Shown one piece after another: positions 1 to 8,723 of a stretch of 64,000 bases of DNA. Under the pieces are notes generated by a model. It was not told where the DNA came from. It ran no database searches and saw only the letters and a list, made by a program, of their open reading frames with translations. Origin of the DNA: an uncultured Rickettsiales bacterium. GTDB taxonomy: Bacteria; Pseudomonadota; Alphaproteobacteria; Rs-D84. The position numbers and the translations under genes are program-made. Within the stretch, counting starts at the first letter, position 1, and every line of letters begins with the position of its first letter. Where the stretch lies: NCBI GenBank assembly GCA_900550495.1, contig URSJ01000001.1, positions 1 to 64,000 of the forward strand, in the 5' to 3' direction.

Positions 1-1
1 A

Positions 2-1807
2 GCCGGTAAGAAAACTATATATGTGTCTCTTTTTGGCAAAAAGTCTGTATCAGAATTAAAAAAAGAAATATTAAATTTATCTATAAATACGAAAGGACGT
101 TTGTTTCATTTTACACTGATTACAGTTTTAATCTTTTTTTTATCCATAATTATGGCAATATTTGCATTTCAGATTAGTTCTAATCATAGAACTTCTGTGT
201 TAATTATCTCCATTGTACTGGCGGGGATTATAGTCGGTAAATTTTATGAACACATTTTAAAATTTTTTGCGCAGAAAACACTCGGATTTGATCACAATAA
301 TATAGATTTTAGTACGATATTAAACAATGATAATGTTGTTTTTTGCTTTGATGATTTGGAGCGGTTGGCCGAAAATTCTAATTTAGAAGAGTTTATGGGA
401 TTCTTTGAATTGTTATCTCGTCAAAAATTTTCTATGCTATTAATATATAATTCAAATCGTCAAATAGAAAAGCATGCAAAAAAATGGAAAGAGTTTAAAG
501 AAAAGGTTGTTAAAGCATCTCTTCTGCAGAAGACGGATGGTATTATCGATACAATGCTAAGGGATAAATATTTAACAACATTTGAACAACAGTTTATGCG
601 TTCTATTTACGATTCTTTGCAAAGAGCCCAAGTTCAGTTAGAAGCATATGTGGAGCAAGAACGCAATTATGTCAATTCGTTAGCAAGTAATTTTCGTTTT
701 TATAAAAAACTAATAGACTTCTTTAAACAGATTAAATCTATAACAAAATCTTACAAGAATTTAAATGAAAATGATATTGGTAATATGCTCATGTACGTTA
801 CCGTTATTGTTGTCCATAAAGAACTTGAGTTACCCCTAAAAAATGCACCAACTAAGGACTTTTTATATAAATTCTTGTTTGGACGAGAGCCGGTACCGAA
901 TAGCCAAACTGCTTTGAAACATTTTGGAAGGATTTTTGTATCCAATCAATGGTATGGGCTGGTTGAGTTCCCAACAATATATGAATTCTTAAATTACGGA
1001 CATTTCGATTATAAAGCATTTGAGCAAGAACATACAAGTGTATCAAATTCAGAACTGGAAATATATACTTTGTCATTAGAACATTGGTTACAATATAGAA
1101 AACCACAACAAATAGAAATAGTCAAAAATATTGAAAAATTACTTCAAAAAGGTTCTGCTTTTACATCTCTTGAAAACATGAGACAGGTTTTGACCAAGTA
1201 TTCAGTATTCTGCTCCTATATAGAAAAAGATTTAGCTACATATGATGCAGATGTTCTAAGCCAAAATATAAAAGATTTTATCAATAACAACGAAGTGCCG
1301 TTAGACGAATATAGCGTTCATGAACAATCAGGTAGTTTGGTTTACATAACAAACGAAGAAACAGAGGTGTTTGCGAAAAATAAAAGATTTATAAATAGCA
1401 TCTTTGAGAAAAGTTTATTAGAATATTGGATTAACAGGATAAAATCTACTACAAATATTGAAAACACTATACAAAGGGTTTTAAAAGGGAATCTGTCTTA
1501 TTATAATCAATTATACTTATATGTGTTATTTAATGATGTTGACAGACAGCAGCAAATATTTAGATTAAGAGATACAAATTATTCAAAGTGGCAAGATATA
1601 ACCAGTTTATTAAAAAGACGTGCTACTGAATATAATGAAAATTATGGCTTTATAAAGCGTGTAAGAGATATGCTAAATGATACGAGAAATTCTAAAGACT
1701 TGTTTATGAAAGCGCTGGTCGCAAATGTTAAGGAACTTGAGAGTCTGCCTGAAGCCGGTTTAAGTGAACAGTATACCGTTAAAAATTTTATGTCTGATAA
1801 ACAATGA
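2..1807 (+). CDS. KAP-family P-loop NTPase, 5' end outside window
   Basis: Membrane-inserted P-loop NTPase, probably a defence or signalling ATPase. The frame is open to the left window edge, and residues AGKKTIYVSLFG precede the GTG at 23, so that GTG is internal and the Walker A motif lies outside the window. Two hydrophobic helices (about bases 105-170 and 195-265) come next, then a Walker B motif VVFCFDDLERL at about 335-367. Transmembrane helices between Walker A and Walker B are the hallmark of KAP NTPases. The remaining 480 residues are helical and charged, with no domain I recognise. An ApeA-like HEPN gene starts 39 bases downstream on the same strand, which suggests an operon. Base composition is clearly AT-rich compared with the genes after 15 kb, which fits transfer. 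Confidence 0.75.
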   Translation, partial: AGKKTIYVSLFGKKSVSELKKEILNLSINTKGRLFHFTLITVLIFFLSIIMAIFAFQISSNHRTSVLIISIVLAGIIVGKFYEHILKFFAQKTLGFDHNNIDFSTILNNDNVVFCFDDLERLAENSNLEEFMGFFELLSRQKFSMLLIYNSNRQIEKHAKKWKEFKEKVVKASLLQKTDGIIDTMLRDKYLTTFEQQFMRSIYDSLQRAQVQLEAYVEQERNYVNSLASNFRFYKKLIDFFKQIKSITKSYKNLNENDIGNMLMYVTVIVVHKELELPLKNAPTKDFLYKFLFGREPVPNSQTALKHFGRIFVSNQWYGLVEFPTIYEFLNYGHFDYKAFEQEHTSVSNSELEIYTLSLEHWLQYRKPQQIEIVKNIEKLLQKGSAFTSLENMRQVLTKYSVFCSYIEKDLATYDADVLSQNIKDFINNNEVPLDEYSVHEQSGSLVYITNEETEVFAKNKRFINSIFEKSLLEYWINRIKSTTNIENTIQRVLKGNLSYYNQLYLYVLFNDVDRQQQIFRLRDTNYSKWQDITSLLKRRATEYNENYGFIKRVRDMLNDTRNSKDLFMKALVANVKELESLPEAGLSEQYTVKNFMSDKQ

Positions 1808-1846
1808 CGACCGTTTTGTTTTTTATCATTATAAGGAAATAATAAT

Positions 1847-3277
1847 ATGCACAAATTAGATCATAGAAATTCTTATGAGTGGATGGGGACATTTTGGTTC
1901 CCTGATAAATCAGATGAACGCTTCGCTGGTAAATTAAGCTATACGCCAGAACAAGGAATAAGCGTATTTATACTTAATATTTCCAAAAAACGGTTTGGAA
2001 ACAAACAAAAAATTATTATGCATGGTGTGGTAAGGCATGACAACGAGAGCGTTCCTATAACTTTATTAGAGACCTTTTTTCAAACTGTCGGTGTTAATAT
2101 ATCCACTATATCTTCAGAAGGTGTGAAAGGTTCTGCACGAGCATTAGTTTTTGGAGAAGTGCTAGATAAGTTCAATGTGAGTGGTTTGTATATAGATTAT
2201 GATGATAATTTTTATCAGTTTTTCTTGCAGAATAAAATGATTAGTAATATAGCCAAATTCGCAGACAATCCCATTGTTGTCAATAAAGCAAATATATTGC
2301 TTACAATTGCTAATGCAACTGCTCAGACTGTTTATTCTACAGATGATTTAGATGATGTGCTTTGTGTGTTTGCGAGAAATTCAAAAAGGGTAATGCAGGA
2401 TTTTAAAGAACGCGTAAAGCCATTTTTGGAACAAAATAAGTACAGATTGTTGAAGCGTACGGAAACAAATATTGGTGTTTACATAAAGGATGGGTATCAA
2501 AAGATATCTAAATATCGTACATTTGAACGTATTTGGCGTTTGTATATAGAGGTTTTGTTGGACTGCCAAATAGATGTTAATTTCTGTTGGGTGCGTATTG
2601 GAAAAAAGCGTAAGGAAAAAATATCTTATAGGCTATGTGCCATGTTGGGTGATGCTTTTAGACCAAATAAGGTAAGTGTAAATAAAAAATTACATCATTT
2701 ATTTATGCCCATTAATTTAAGGGCTTTTTCTGCAGATAATGATTTGGGAACTTTAAATACTTCTGTTGTTAACTGGTTTAATGTTTATTATAAGCCGGGT
2801 TGGAATAATATAATACAAGGGATAAAGGAAATTGTACATCGTGAACACCCTCTAATTGAACAAAAAGATTTTGTTATGCTGATATCTTATATTGAAACAT
2901 TACAAAACTTACAGGGAGTTCCAAAAAATAGTGATGTTGATAGGTTTGTAATAGAAAATTTATCTTCAATATGGATTAAAAAGATAAAGCTACTGTTAGG
3001 GTATAAAGTCACCCAAGATAAAAATTTAGGAAATTGTTTATGTGAAATTCGTAACGCAATAGTGCACCCTAAATCCCAAAATAAAAATAACGGTAAATAT
3101 TATAAAATAGCGAATAACGAAGTAAAATTACAAAATATATATGGTATATTGGCTGGGGCATTTATTAAAGTATTTATAAAAGAAATGTATAACATTCCGG
3201 ATGATACCGTAGAGAAATATATGGATTCTTTTATTAAAGCACGTTCATCATACAAGTATATTAAATATAACAAATAA
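1847..3277 (+). CDS. ApeA-like HEPN ribonuclease candidate
   Basis: A 476-residue protein that is probably an RNase effector of phage defence. The N-terminus (WMGTFWFPDKSDERFAGKLSY, about residues 12-32) resembles the ApeA N-terminal domain, which typically begins with a G-x-W-x-P strand and a later GxL strand. The C-terminus has a HEPN-type R-x4-H motif, EIRNAIVHP, with Arg402 and His407 as predicted catalytic residues. HEPN domains of this kind cut RNA, and ApeA is a known anti-phage protein. The upstream neighbour is a KAP NTPase in the same orientation. A ribosome site AAGGAAAT lies just before the ATG. The family assignment comes from motif reading only; the middle 250 residues are not recognised. 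Confidence 0.65.
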   Translation: MHKLDHRNSYEWMGTFWFPDKSDERFAGKLSYTPEQGISVFILNISKKRFGNKQKIIMHGVVRHDNESVPITLLETFFQTVGVNISTISSEGVKGSARALVFGEVLDKFNVSGLYIDYDDNFYQFFLQNKMISNIAKFADNPIVVNKANILLTIANATAQTVYSTDDLDDVLCVFARNSKRVMQDFKERVKPFLEQNKYRLLKRTETNIGVYIKDGYQKISKYRTFERIWRLYIEVLLDCQIDVNFCWVRIGKKRKEKISYRLCAMLGDAFRPNKVSVNKKLHHLFMPINLRAFSADNDLGTLNTSVVNWFNVYYKPGWNNIIQGIKEIVHREHPLIEQKDFVMLISYIETLQNLQGVPKNSDVDRFVIENLSSIWIKKIKLLLGYKVTQDKNLGNCLCEIRNAIVHPKSQNKNNGKYYKIANNEVKLQNIYGILAGAFIKVFIKEMYNIPDDTVEKYMDSFIKARSSYKYIKYNK

Positions 3278-3631
3278 TAAGTTATTCCCTACACCATAAG
3301 CTTTGATTCCCTGTTTTATTTTTAGGGAATTTGGGTAAAAATGGTTGGATTTCTGCGGGTGGCGGGGCTTATTTATGGTACAAAATGATAAAAATAGCCT
3401 GTTTTATCCCTGATATAGCGGGATTCTTATAAACCGTCCATTCCAAATTATCACCGCCCCGCCAGGAATCAGTTATATTTTAAATATACAAACATATAAC
3501 GCGCAAGGCCCCAGGAAATCGGGGCTTTTTGTTTATAACTCATCCGGGGTATATCGTAAAATTCCAAAAATCGGCAAATAAAAAGCAGTTTCTATACATT
3601 GGCCTTTTTCGCCCTGGCAGTGGTTTTGGGA
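3278..3631. repeat. Non-coding boundary module A with inverted repeats and terminator
   Basis: No gene is seen here. The stretch holds a perfect inverted repeat ATTCCCT...AGGGAAT near 3308-3331, a further TATCCCTGATATAGCGGGAT at about 3400, the string CGCCAGGAATC at about 3461, and a hairpin terminator at 3505-3530. The last 170 bases (3457-3631) align at roughly 80% by eye with 11800-11950. Similar modules follow the Hsp70-like gene and the second Nudix gene, so this looks like a repeated cassette boundary. Confidence 0.6.
3505..3530 (+). terminator. Intrinsic terminator
   Basis: GCCCC (3508-3512) pairs with GGGGC (3521-3525) and is followed by five T. It ends the ApeA-side transcript and is conserved at 11852-11875 in the second copy of the module. 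Confidence 0.7.
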
Positions 3632-3937
3632 TTAAATTTGGTATTTTGTGGCAATGGCAAAGATTTCTTCCATACTGCACACCTCTTTGCCGGATAAAAT
3701 ATTGTTCACTTTTTCGGGATGCATATAGGCCAGATTCAGGTATCGATACAAACTGCGCCACGATGTCTGTTCGGACTTTACGACATATTCCAAATCGCCA
3801 TGTTTTTCATACGCTGTGCGATAACGCCATGCGGTTGCAAATGCCCGCACAATCGTATTGTGATTATCGGTTCGCGTCATCAGACCCGCGCGTCCTGCGC
3901 TGTACTTATTGCTACCCGTCCATTTGTTCAGCATCAC
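3632..3937 (-). pseudogene. Remnant: C-terminus of a site-specific (serine) recombinase
   Basis: The 101-residue reading frame contains NTIVRAFATAWRYRTAYEKHG, then a helix-turn-helix-like stretch with YLNLAYMHPEKVNNILSG. This is the arrangement seen at the C-terminus of large recombinase/resolvase proteins: 'IVKAxARAxRWxxxLExGE ... YxxRxLRLxxLAPDIVExIL'. The catalytic N-terminal domain is absent, so this is a fragment. A second, shorter copy lies at 11945-12066 in the same orientation, and the two copies flank the sugar locus. The upstream limit of the homology is not clear; the methionine at 3937 need not be a real start. Confidence 0.55.
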
Positions 3938-4023
3938 CGGTGAAGTCTTTTACAGAACTAAGACGATGGGCAAATATGGCACGTGCCTATGCAGATGCGC
4001 TGGACCCCGTACTGAAACCATAA

Positions 4024-4332
4024 TATTTGCGGGCTATCCCTTGGCGGGGTGCTTGGGTTAAAATCCCTGTTTTTGGGAATTAAATTAGCTCGGTTGTTGA
4101 CGCAACCTGCGCGTATCCTCGTAAAGGCAATAAATTGCCAATTCGGATTCCCTGTTATTTTTGTGGGGATTTGTGACTTTGGGTGTGAAAAATTCAAGAA
4201 TACCAACAGATTAGCCGTATGTTGTGCAAGAAATTACGGAGCAAAAAATTAAAAAAAATCCCTATAAAGTCCATGTGTTTATGAATTCCGGTATCAGAAA
4301 TTTTGCGGCAAAACATAATGCTAATAGATTCC
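4024..4332. repeat. Non-coding stretch with TCCCTGTT repeats
   Basis: No gene is recognised. It contains ATCCCTGTTTTTGGGAATT near 4063 and ATTCCCTGTT...GGGGAT near 4144, the same repeated inverted motif that occurs at 3308 and 10672-10820. The rest is AT-rich and unremarkable up to the promoter at 4333. Confidence 0.45.
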
Positions 4333-4360
4333 TTGATTATTTGTTATAGTATTTTATACT
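4333..4360 (+). promoter_or_regulatory. Promoter of neuB-neuA
   Basis: TTGATT at 4333-4338, a spacer of 16 bases, then TATACT at 4355-4360. The start codon of the NeuB-like gene is 28 bases further on. This is a good sigma-70 type match read by eye. Confidence 0.5.
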
Positions 4361-4387
4361 TAATGCGTGTATTAAGATGGATGCCAG

Positions 4388-5275
4388 ATGTCAGGGGTAT
4401 GTGTTGTTGCAGAAATTGGTTGTAATCACAAAGGTAATATCGATATTGCCAAGCAAATGATACGCAAAATAGCTGAAATTAACCGTTCTGATTCTTTAGG
4501 ACGCATCTATGCTGTTAAATTTCAAAAAAGAACGAACAAAATTTTATTAAGTCCGGCAGAATACAACGCTCCTCATCCGAATCCTGTACATGCTTATGGA
4601 ACAACATATGGCGCTCATAGAGAATTTTTAGAATTCACCGTTGAACAGCATAGAGAGTTAAAAAAATATTGTGAAGAATGCGGGCTCGTTTATTCCTCGT
4701 CTGTATGGGATATTATTGCAGCACAAGAGATTGTTTGTATGCAACCGGAACTAATAAAAGTTCCTTCCGCATGCAATACTGACATAGAAATGCTTGAATA
4801 TTTGTGCCGTAATTTTAAAGGAGATATACACGTATCTTTGGGGATGACCAGATTACAAGAAGAACGTGATTTGATAGAAGTGTTTTGTAAAAACAATCGA
4901 TTGGGTAGCTTGGTGCTTTATTCTTGCACGTCTGGCTATCCTGTTCCTGCGGAAGATATTTGCCTTTTGGAAATACAAAGATTAAAGCGTTTATATGGAA
5001 ATGATGTTAAAGGTATAGGTTTTTCTGGACATCATTTGGGAACGGCAATAGATATTGCGGCGATGACGTTGGGGGCGCAATATATCGAAAGACATTTTAC
5101 ATTGGACAAAACATGGAAGGGAACAGATCATGTGGCAAGTCTTGAACCGCATGAATTACAAAAAATGATGCAAGATTTAGAAACTGTAAATAGTGCATTA
5201 AAATTCAAAAAATGCGAAATCTTAGAAATAGAGAAAGCGCAACGTAAAAAATTGAAAAGGAAAATATCAGAATGA
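4388..5275 (+). CDS. neuB: NeuB-family nonulosonate (sialic-acid-like) synthase
   Basis: Condenses phosphoenolpyruvate with a six-carbon N-acyl sugar to give a nine-carbon sialic, legionaminic or pseudaminic-type acid. The 295-residue protein starts with VVAEIGCNHKGNIDIAKQMI, the family's first beta strand and metal-side motif, and has VKFQKR, GFSGHHLGTAIDIAAMTLGA and ERHFTLDKTWKGTDH, typical of the TIM barrel. Length is about 50 residues below the usual 340-350 because the C-terminal SAF (antifreeze-like) domain is missing. It overlaps the next gene by four bases (ATGA), so translation is coupled. Which sugar is made cannot be told from the sequence, and no NeuC epimerase is in the window. 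Confidence 0.85.
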   Translation: MSGVCVVAEIGCNHKGNIDIAKQMIRKIAEINRSDSLGRIYAVKFQKRTNKILLSPAEYNAPHPNPVHAYGTTYGAHREFLEFTVEQHRELKKYCEECGLVYSSSVWDIIAAQEIVCMQPELIKVPSACNTDIEMLEYLCRNFKGDIHVSLGMTRLQEERDLIEVFCKNNRLGSLVLYSCTSGYPVPAEDICLLEIQRLKRLYGNDVKGIGFSGHHLGTAIDIAAMTLGAQYIERHFTLDKTWKGTDHVASLEPHELQKMMQDLETVNSALKFKKCEILEIEKAQRKKLKRKISE

Positions 5276-6273
5276 ATATCGCATTTATCCCGGTAAGGGG
5301 CGGTTCTAAGTCAATACCTTTAAAAAATATAAAAATAATTGCTGGAAAACCTTTGGTGTTTTGGGTTGCGGATGCGGCAAATAAAGCTAATTTTATAGAT
5401 GAAGTGGTTGTCGCGACAGATGATGACAGGATAAAGACCGTTGTAGGCTCGATGAATTTACCAAAAGTATGTGTGTTTGAGCGTGATGCAGAGAATGCAA
5501 CCGATACTGCCAGCACAGAAAGTGTTATGTTGGAATTTATAAGTAAGTCGAATTTGAATCCTGATGATAATATATTCCTTATTCAGGCGACGTCCCCCTT
5601 GCTAAAGGCGGATATGATAGATGATATGTTTCAAAAATTTATTCAGTCAGGTAAGGATTCTGCCTTATCTGCTGTACGAAATAAAAGATTTTTTTGGAAT
5701 GAAGAGGGCGTTGCTTTGAATTACGATGTCAATCATCGTCCACGCAGACAGGATTTTTCAGGCTGTTTAATGGAAAATGGTGCGGTGTATATAAATTCTG
5801 TAAAAAACATATTCAGCTCTAAATGTCGTCTGTCGGGAAACATATTCATATACGAAATGCCGGAAAGGATGGGGTTAGAACTAGACGAACCAATTGACTG
5901 GATTGTTGTGGAGCAGTTGCTAGCGGCTTCACAAACAAAAAAATTAGTGACTAATAAAACATTTTGCTTTGATATAGATGGTGTTATTGGTGAAAAATCA
6001 GATATTAAAGATATGGATGGTTCTTATGTTAATAATACTGCAAATAAAGAAATAATACGGATTTGTAATAAGTTATACGCTAATGGAAATAAAATTGTAC
6101 TATATACAGCACGTGGCAGTGGCAGCGGAATTGATTGGAGTGAGATGACAAAAAAACAACTGGACTCATGGGGGCTAAAATACCATGAGCTACACTTTGG
6201 AAAACCGGCTGCGGACTTTTATATTGACGATAAAATGTTGGCGTTATCGCAACTAGGTTGTCTGTTTGAATAG
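5272..6273 (+). CDS. neuA: Acylneuraminate cytidylyltransferase fused to a HAD-like phosphatase domain
   Basis: Activates the nonulosonate with CTP to CMP-sugar. Residues 1-225 carry the family start FIPVRGGSKSIPLKNIKIIAGKPL, later ATDDDRI and LIQATSPLL. Residues from about 230 to the end form a second domain that begins FCFDIDGVIGEKSD, the DxDG motif of HAD phosphatases, followed by VLYTARGSG and DFYIDDKM, matching HAD motifs II to IV. Such NeuA-phosphatase fusions could dephosphorylate the 9-phosphate sugar before activation (inference). It overlaps the 3' end of the convergent Nudix gene by 21 bases. Confidence 0.85.
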   Translation: MNIAFIPVRGGSKSIPLKNIKIIAGKPLVFWVADAANKANFIDEVVVATDDDRIKTVVGSMNLPKVCVFERDAENATDTASTESVMLEFISKSNLNPDDNIFLIQATSPLLKADMIDDMFQKFIQSGKDSALSAVRNKRFFWNEEGVALNYDVNHRPRRQDFSGCLMENGAVYINSVKNIFSSKCRLSGNIFIYEMPERMGLELDEPIDWIVVEQLLAASQTKKLVTNKTFCFDIDGVIGEKSDIKDMDGSYVNNTANKEIIRICNKLYANGNKIVLYTARGSGSGIDWSEMTKKQLDSWGLKYHELHFGKPAADFYIDDKMLALSQLGCLFE

Positions 6274-6774
6274 TTTTTCCATATTTAAATAGTTCTTTAT
6301 CATATCAAGCCCAGGGGTGATGGAAGGTATAAAAGTACCGTCTTTTTGCATTGCTGATATTTCATCTAATGATACCCATTTGGCACTTTGCACTTCAGTT
6401 GGCTGCAGCACTAACTCAGACAGCAGTGTATCGTCATAAACAAGCCATACATCAACAAAATCAAAAGGGCGTTTGAATGTGCCAATCCAAATAGATTTAT
6501 TTATGTCTGGGGATATTCCCAGTTCTTCTATAGATTCACGAACGCAGCAGTCCCAACTGCTTTCGCCGGATTGAGCGCCACCACCGGTTTGTCCCCACAT
6601 GTTGGGAAATTTCTTGGCGGAAGCCACGCGCTGCTGCAACAGGAATTTTTCTTCGGAATTCATAAACCAAACGTGTACAGAAAGCTTGTTCTCGCCCGTT
6701 TGTAGCGGCGCCCTTCGTTCTGCAGTTCGAACAAATTGTCTTGCGTTATTATATAAATCAATCACCTCTGGCAT
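6253..6774 (-). CDS. Nudix hydrolase
   Basis: A 173-residue hydrolase of nucleoside-diphosphate-linked compounds. A complete Nudix box GX5EX7REUXEEXGU is visible: GGAQSGE, seven residues, then RESIEELGI. The preceding FLLQQRVASAKKFPNMWGQTGGG is typical of mutator/IPP-isomerase-like members. It is the last gene of a four-gene leftward operon in the sugar locus, abutting its upstream neighbour. A sugar-nucleotide or housekeeping substrate is possible; the substrate is not readable. Confidence 0.8.
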   Translation of the reverse strand: MPEVIDLYNNARQFVRTAERRAPLQTGENKLSVHVWFMNSEEKFLLQQRVASAKKFPNMWGQTGGGAQSGESSWDCCVRESIEELGISPDINKSIWIGTFKRPFDFVDVWLVYDDTLLSELVLQPTEVQSAKWVSLDEISAMQKDGTFIPSITPGLDMIKNYLNMEKLFKQTT

Positions 6775-7233
6775 TTATTTACCTCTTTGTAGATATTGAA
6801 ACATTTCGTACTTCTTTAGACACTGTTGCACCGCGATTCTCTCTCCATCGTCTTCTGTCATATGAAGTATTATGTCAAATACGTATGGATATACAATTTT
6901 AGAATACTTTGCGCGGATAGCCTCTTTTAATTGTTCCGCCTGCATAAACGTAAATCTGCGCTTGCGGGGCACATACTCTTTTGTTGGATTGTGTATATTT
7001 ATCTCAAAAAATACAATGTTATTACTTGGAAATTTGGACATTGCTTCTAACTTTGCACTTATTCTATGTTCTGGAATAGTATCGAATTTATAAATGTCCC
7101 TAACAAATTCGGGATAGCGTTTACCCAGGTTATAATAACGCAAAGTGATTATATCATACGACTGCTGTATATCAGATAATATCGCATCTGAATGTTGATA
7201 TGCCGCATTCCAAATAATTCCTGAAAAAATCAT
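6775..7233 (-). CDS. Unrecognised protein of the sugar operon
   Basis: I do not recognise this 152-residue protein. It has no signal peptide or membrane segment. It shows a likely alpha/beta pattern (NNIVFFEINIHN, later IVYPYVFDIILHMTEDDGER) with many charged residues in between. It sits between the glycosyltransferase (2-base gap) and the Nudix gene (no gap), so it is almost certainly translated as part of that operon and linked to surface-sugar assembly. Confidence 0.65.
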   Translation of the reverse strand: MIFSGIIWNAAYQHSDAILSDIQQSYDIITLRYYNLGKRYPEFVRDIYKFDTIPEHRISAKLEAMSKFPSNNIVFFEINIHNPTKEYVPRKRRFTFMQAEQLKEAIRAKYSKIVYPYVFDIILHMTEDDGERIAVQQCLKKYEMFQYLQRGK

Positions 7234-7235
7234 AT

Positions 7236-8723
7236 TTAGCTCATTGTGTTTTGTGATTTTGATATAATTTGGTCCACCGTGGTCAATATATCATCAATAT
7301 TTACGGGTGTCCATATTTCTTTATGTATATTGCGCGGTTGTATCAGTTTGCTTGATTTAATGGTTTTATATAATTCATTTGGTTTTTGTATATAATGTAC
7401 CCCGTTTCGGGTGCCTAAAATCGCACGTGTTTGTTCGGCACCATATAAGTTGTCGATGATAAACGTTGGAATTCCAAAGCGCAAACCCTCATATAAGACT
7501 GTGCTGTAAACGCCAACTTGACACATTGCATTGCTTAGATAGAAGTAGATATCTTTATCATTGGTTCCGACGACGGTTATATTAGGGTGCTGTAAATCTG
7601 AATAATCGGCTTCTTTTTCGTATGGATGTTTTTTATAGGTTATTTGAAAATCGTCGTCTGGCTGTAGCAAATCAGCCAGATCTTTAGCAAATTTTCGTAA
7701 CTCTTTGTTTAGAGTTCCTTGTGATACAATAAGGATCTGTGATTTCTTTTTGTTAGTTGTCAGTTTGTCTTGATATTCTACAAGTTTATTATCTAAAAAC
7801 ATATATCCTGTTGGAATTACATGTTGCGATACGTGTTTAAAAGGCAAAAATTTTTGGTCGAATAATGCGTCGCCGAACGTGAATATATAGTTCGGTAAAG
7901 GGGTATAGTTTCCCTTATGTTTGAATTTATAGAACAGATTTTCGGCGGCATAAACCCCATGTTGCATTTCTATGACGGGAATATTACGCTCGTTGGCAAT
8001 ATATGTCATTATGTTTCTAAAAGTTCCAGGACAATAAAATTCGATTAGTAAGTTAGGGGCAATTCGGTCGAATATGCGTTCATATTTTTTGAACATAATA
8101 GTTATATATAATAATAAATCCAACAAGATAGCATGATAACTAGATATAGATACGCCAAAAAACTTATCAATTTTGTTCAATAAGTCATCCAACATATTGG
8201 ATGCGTGAATAAAAATTGGTTTTCTGAATTTTTTTACAAAAAACTTTTTAACTATAAATGTTATGTCAAATAAGTCTGTATAGAATAAGTCATTATAAGG
8301 GGTTGGACGAAAATGCGCCGTTTTTGAACCGATATATTCAGCCCAATACGGTTCTTCCAGGGCAATGGTAGAATAATGATTACCAAGGGCTTTTTTAATA
8401 AAATCGGTATATATACAGTAATATTTATCATCTGGCTGTTTTATGCGTCGCGGATGGGGGATAAATAATATGTCGGCTTTTTTGATTTTTGTACTGCGTG
8501 CATAATAAAAAATAGCTTTCAGTGCGTTTGAATAAAAATTATTTCTCATCATGCTTTTTACGGGCAGGTCAATTTTACTACATGAAGTGGTCAAAAAAGT
8601 ATACACCCAGCAACGTATAAACCCCCATATTTTAATTCCGTTTAATTCTAAATCAAACAGCTGATTTTGATACTCAAAATCTAAAAAAGATTCGACCAAA
8701 TTTTTCGAATTTATTCTTTGCAT
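7236..8723 (-). CDS. GT-B fold glycosyltransferase, capsule/teichoic-acid type
   Basis: A 495-residue cytoplasmic or membrane-bound transferase that probably adds the activated sugar to a surface polymer. The C-terminal half has VIEMQHGVYAAEN, GTLNKEL, ITYKKHPYEKE and a late VYSTVLYEGLRFGIPT. The QHG, KHP and S-T-x-x-E-G-L pattern is shared by KpsC/S-like, TagF-like and sialyltransferase families. With neuA close by, a CMP-nonulosonate donor is plausible (inference). The N-terminal part (1-200) is not recognised. It overlaps the upstream gene by 13 bases. Confidence 0.7.
   Translation of the reverse strand: MQRINSKNLVESFLDFEYQNQLFDLELNGIKIWGFIRCWVYTFLTTSCSKIDLPVKSMMRNNFYSNALKAIFYYARSTKIKKADILFIPHPRRIKQPDDKYYCIYTDFIKKALGNHYSTIALEEPYWAEYIGSKTAHFRPTPYNDLFYTDLFDITFIVKKFFVKKFRKPIFIHASNMLDDLLNKIDKFFGVSISSYHAILLDLLLYITIMFKKYERIFDRIAPNLLIEFYCPGTFRNIMTYIANERNIPVIEMQHGVYAAENLFYKFKHKGNYTPLPNYIFTFGDALFDQKFLPFKHVSQHVIPTGYMFLDNKLVEYQDKLTTNKKKSQILIVSQGTLNKELRKFAKDLADLLQPDDDFQITYKKHPYEKEADYSDLQHPNITVVGTNDKDIYFYLSNAMCQVGVYSTVLYEGLRFGIPTFIIDNLYGAEQTRAILGTRNGVHYIQKPNELYKTIKSSKLIQPRNIHKEIWTPVNIDDILTTVDQIISKSQNTMS

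Noticed and set aside
3529..4023. A 164-codon plus-strand frame ending ELRRWANMARAYADALDPVL
   Set aside because: Most of it lies opposite the recombinase remnant and is not protein-like. The last 25 codons do look like a real C-terminus, so a tiny remnant is possible, but there is too little to support a feature.
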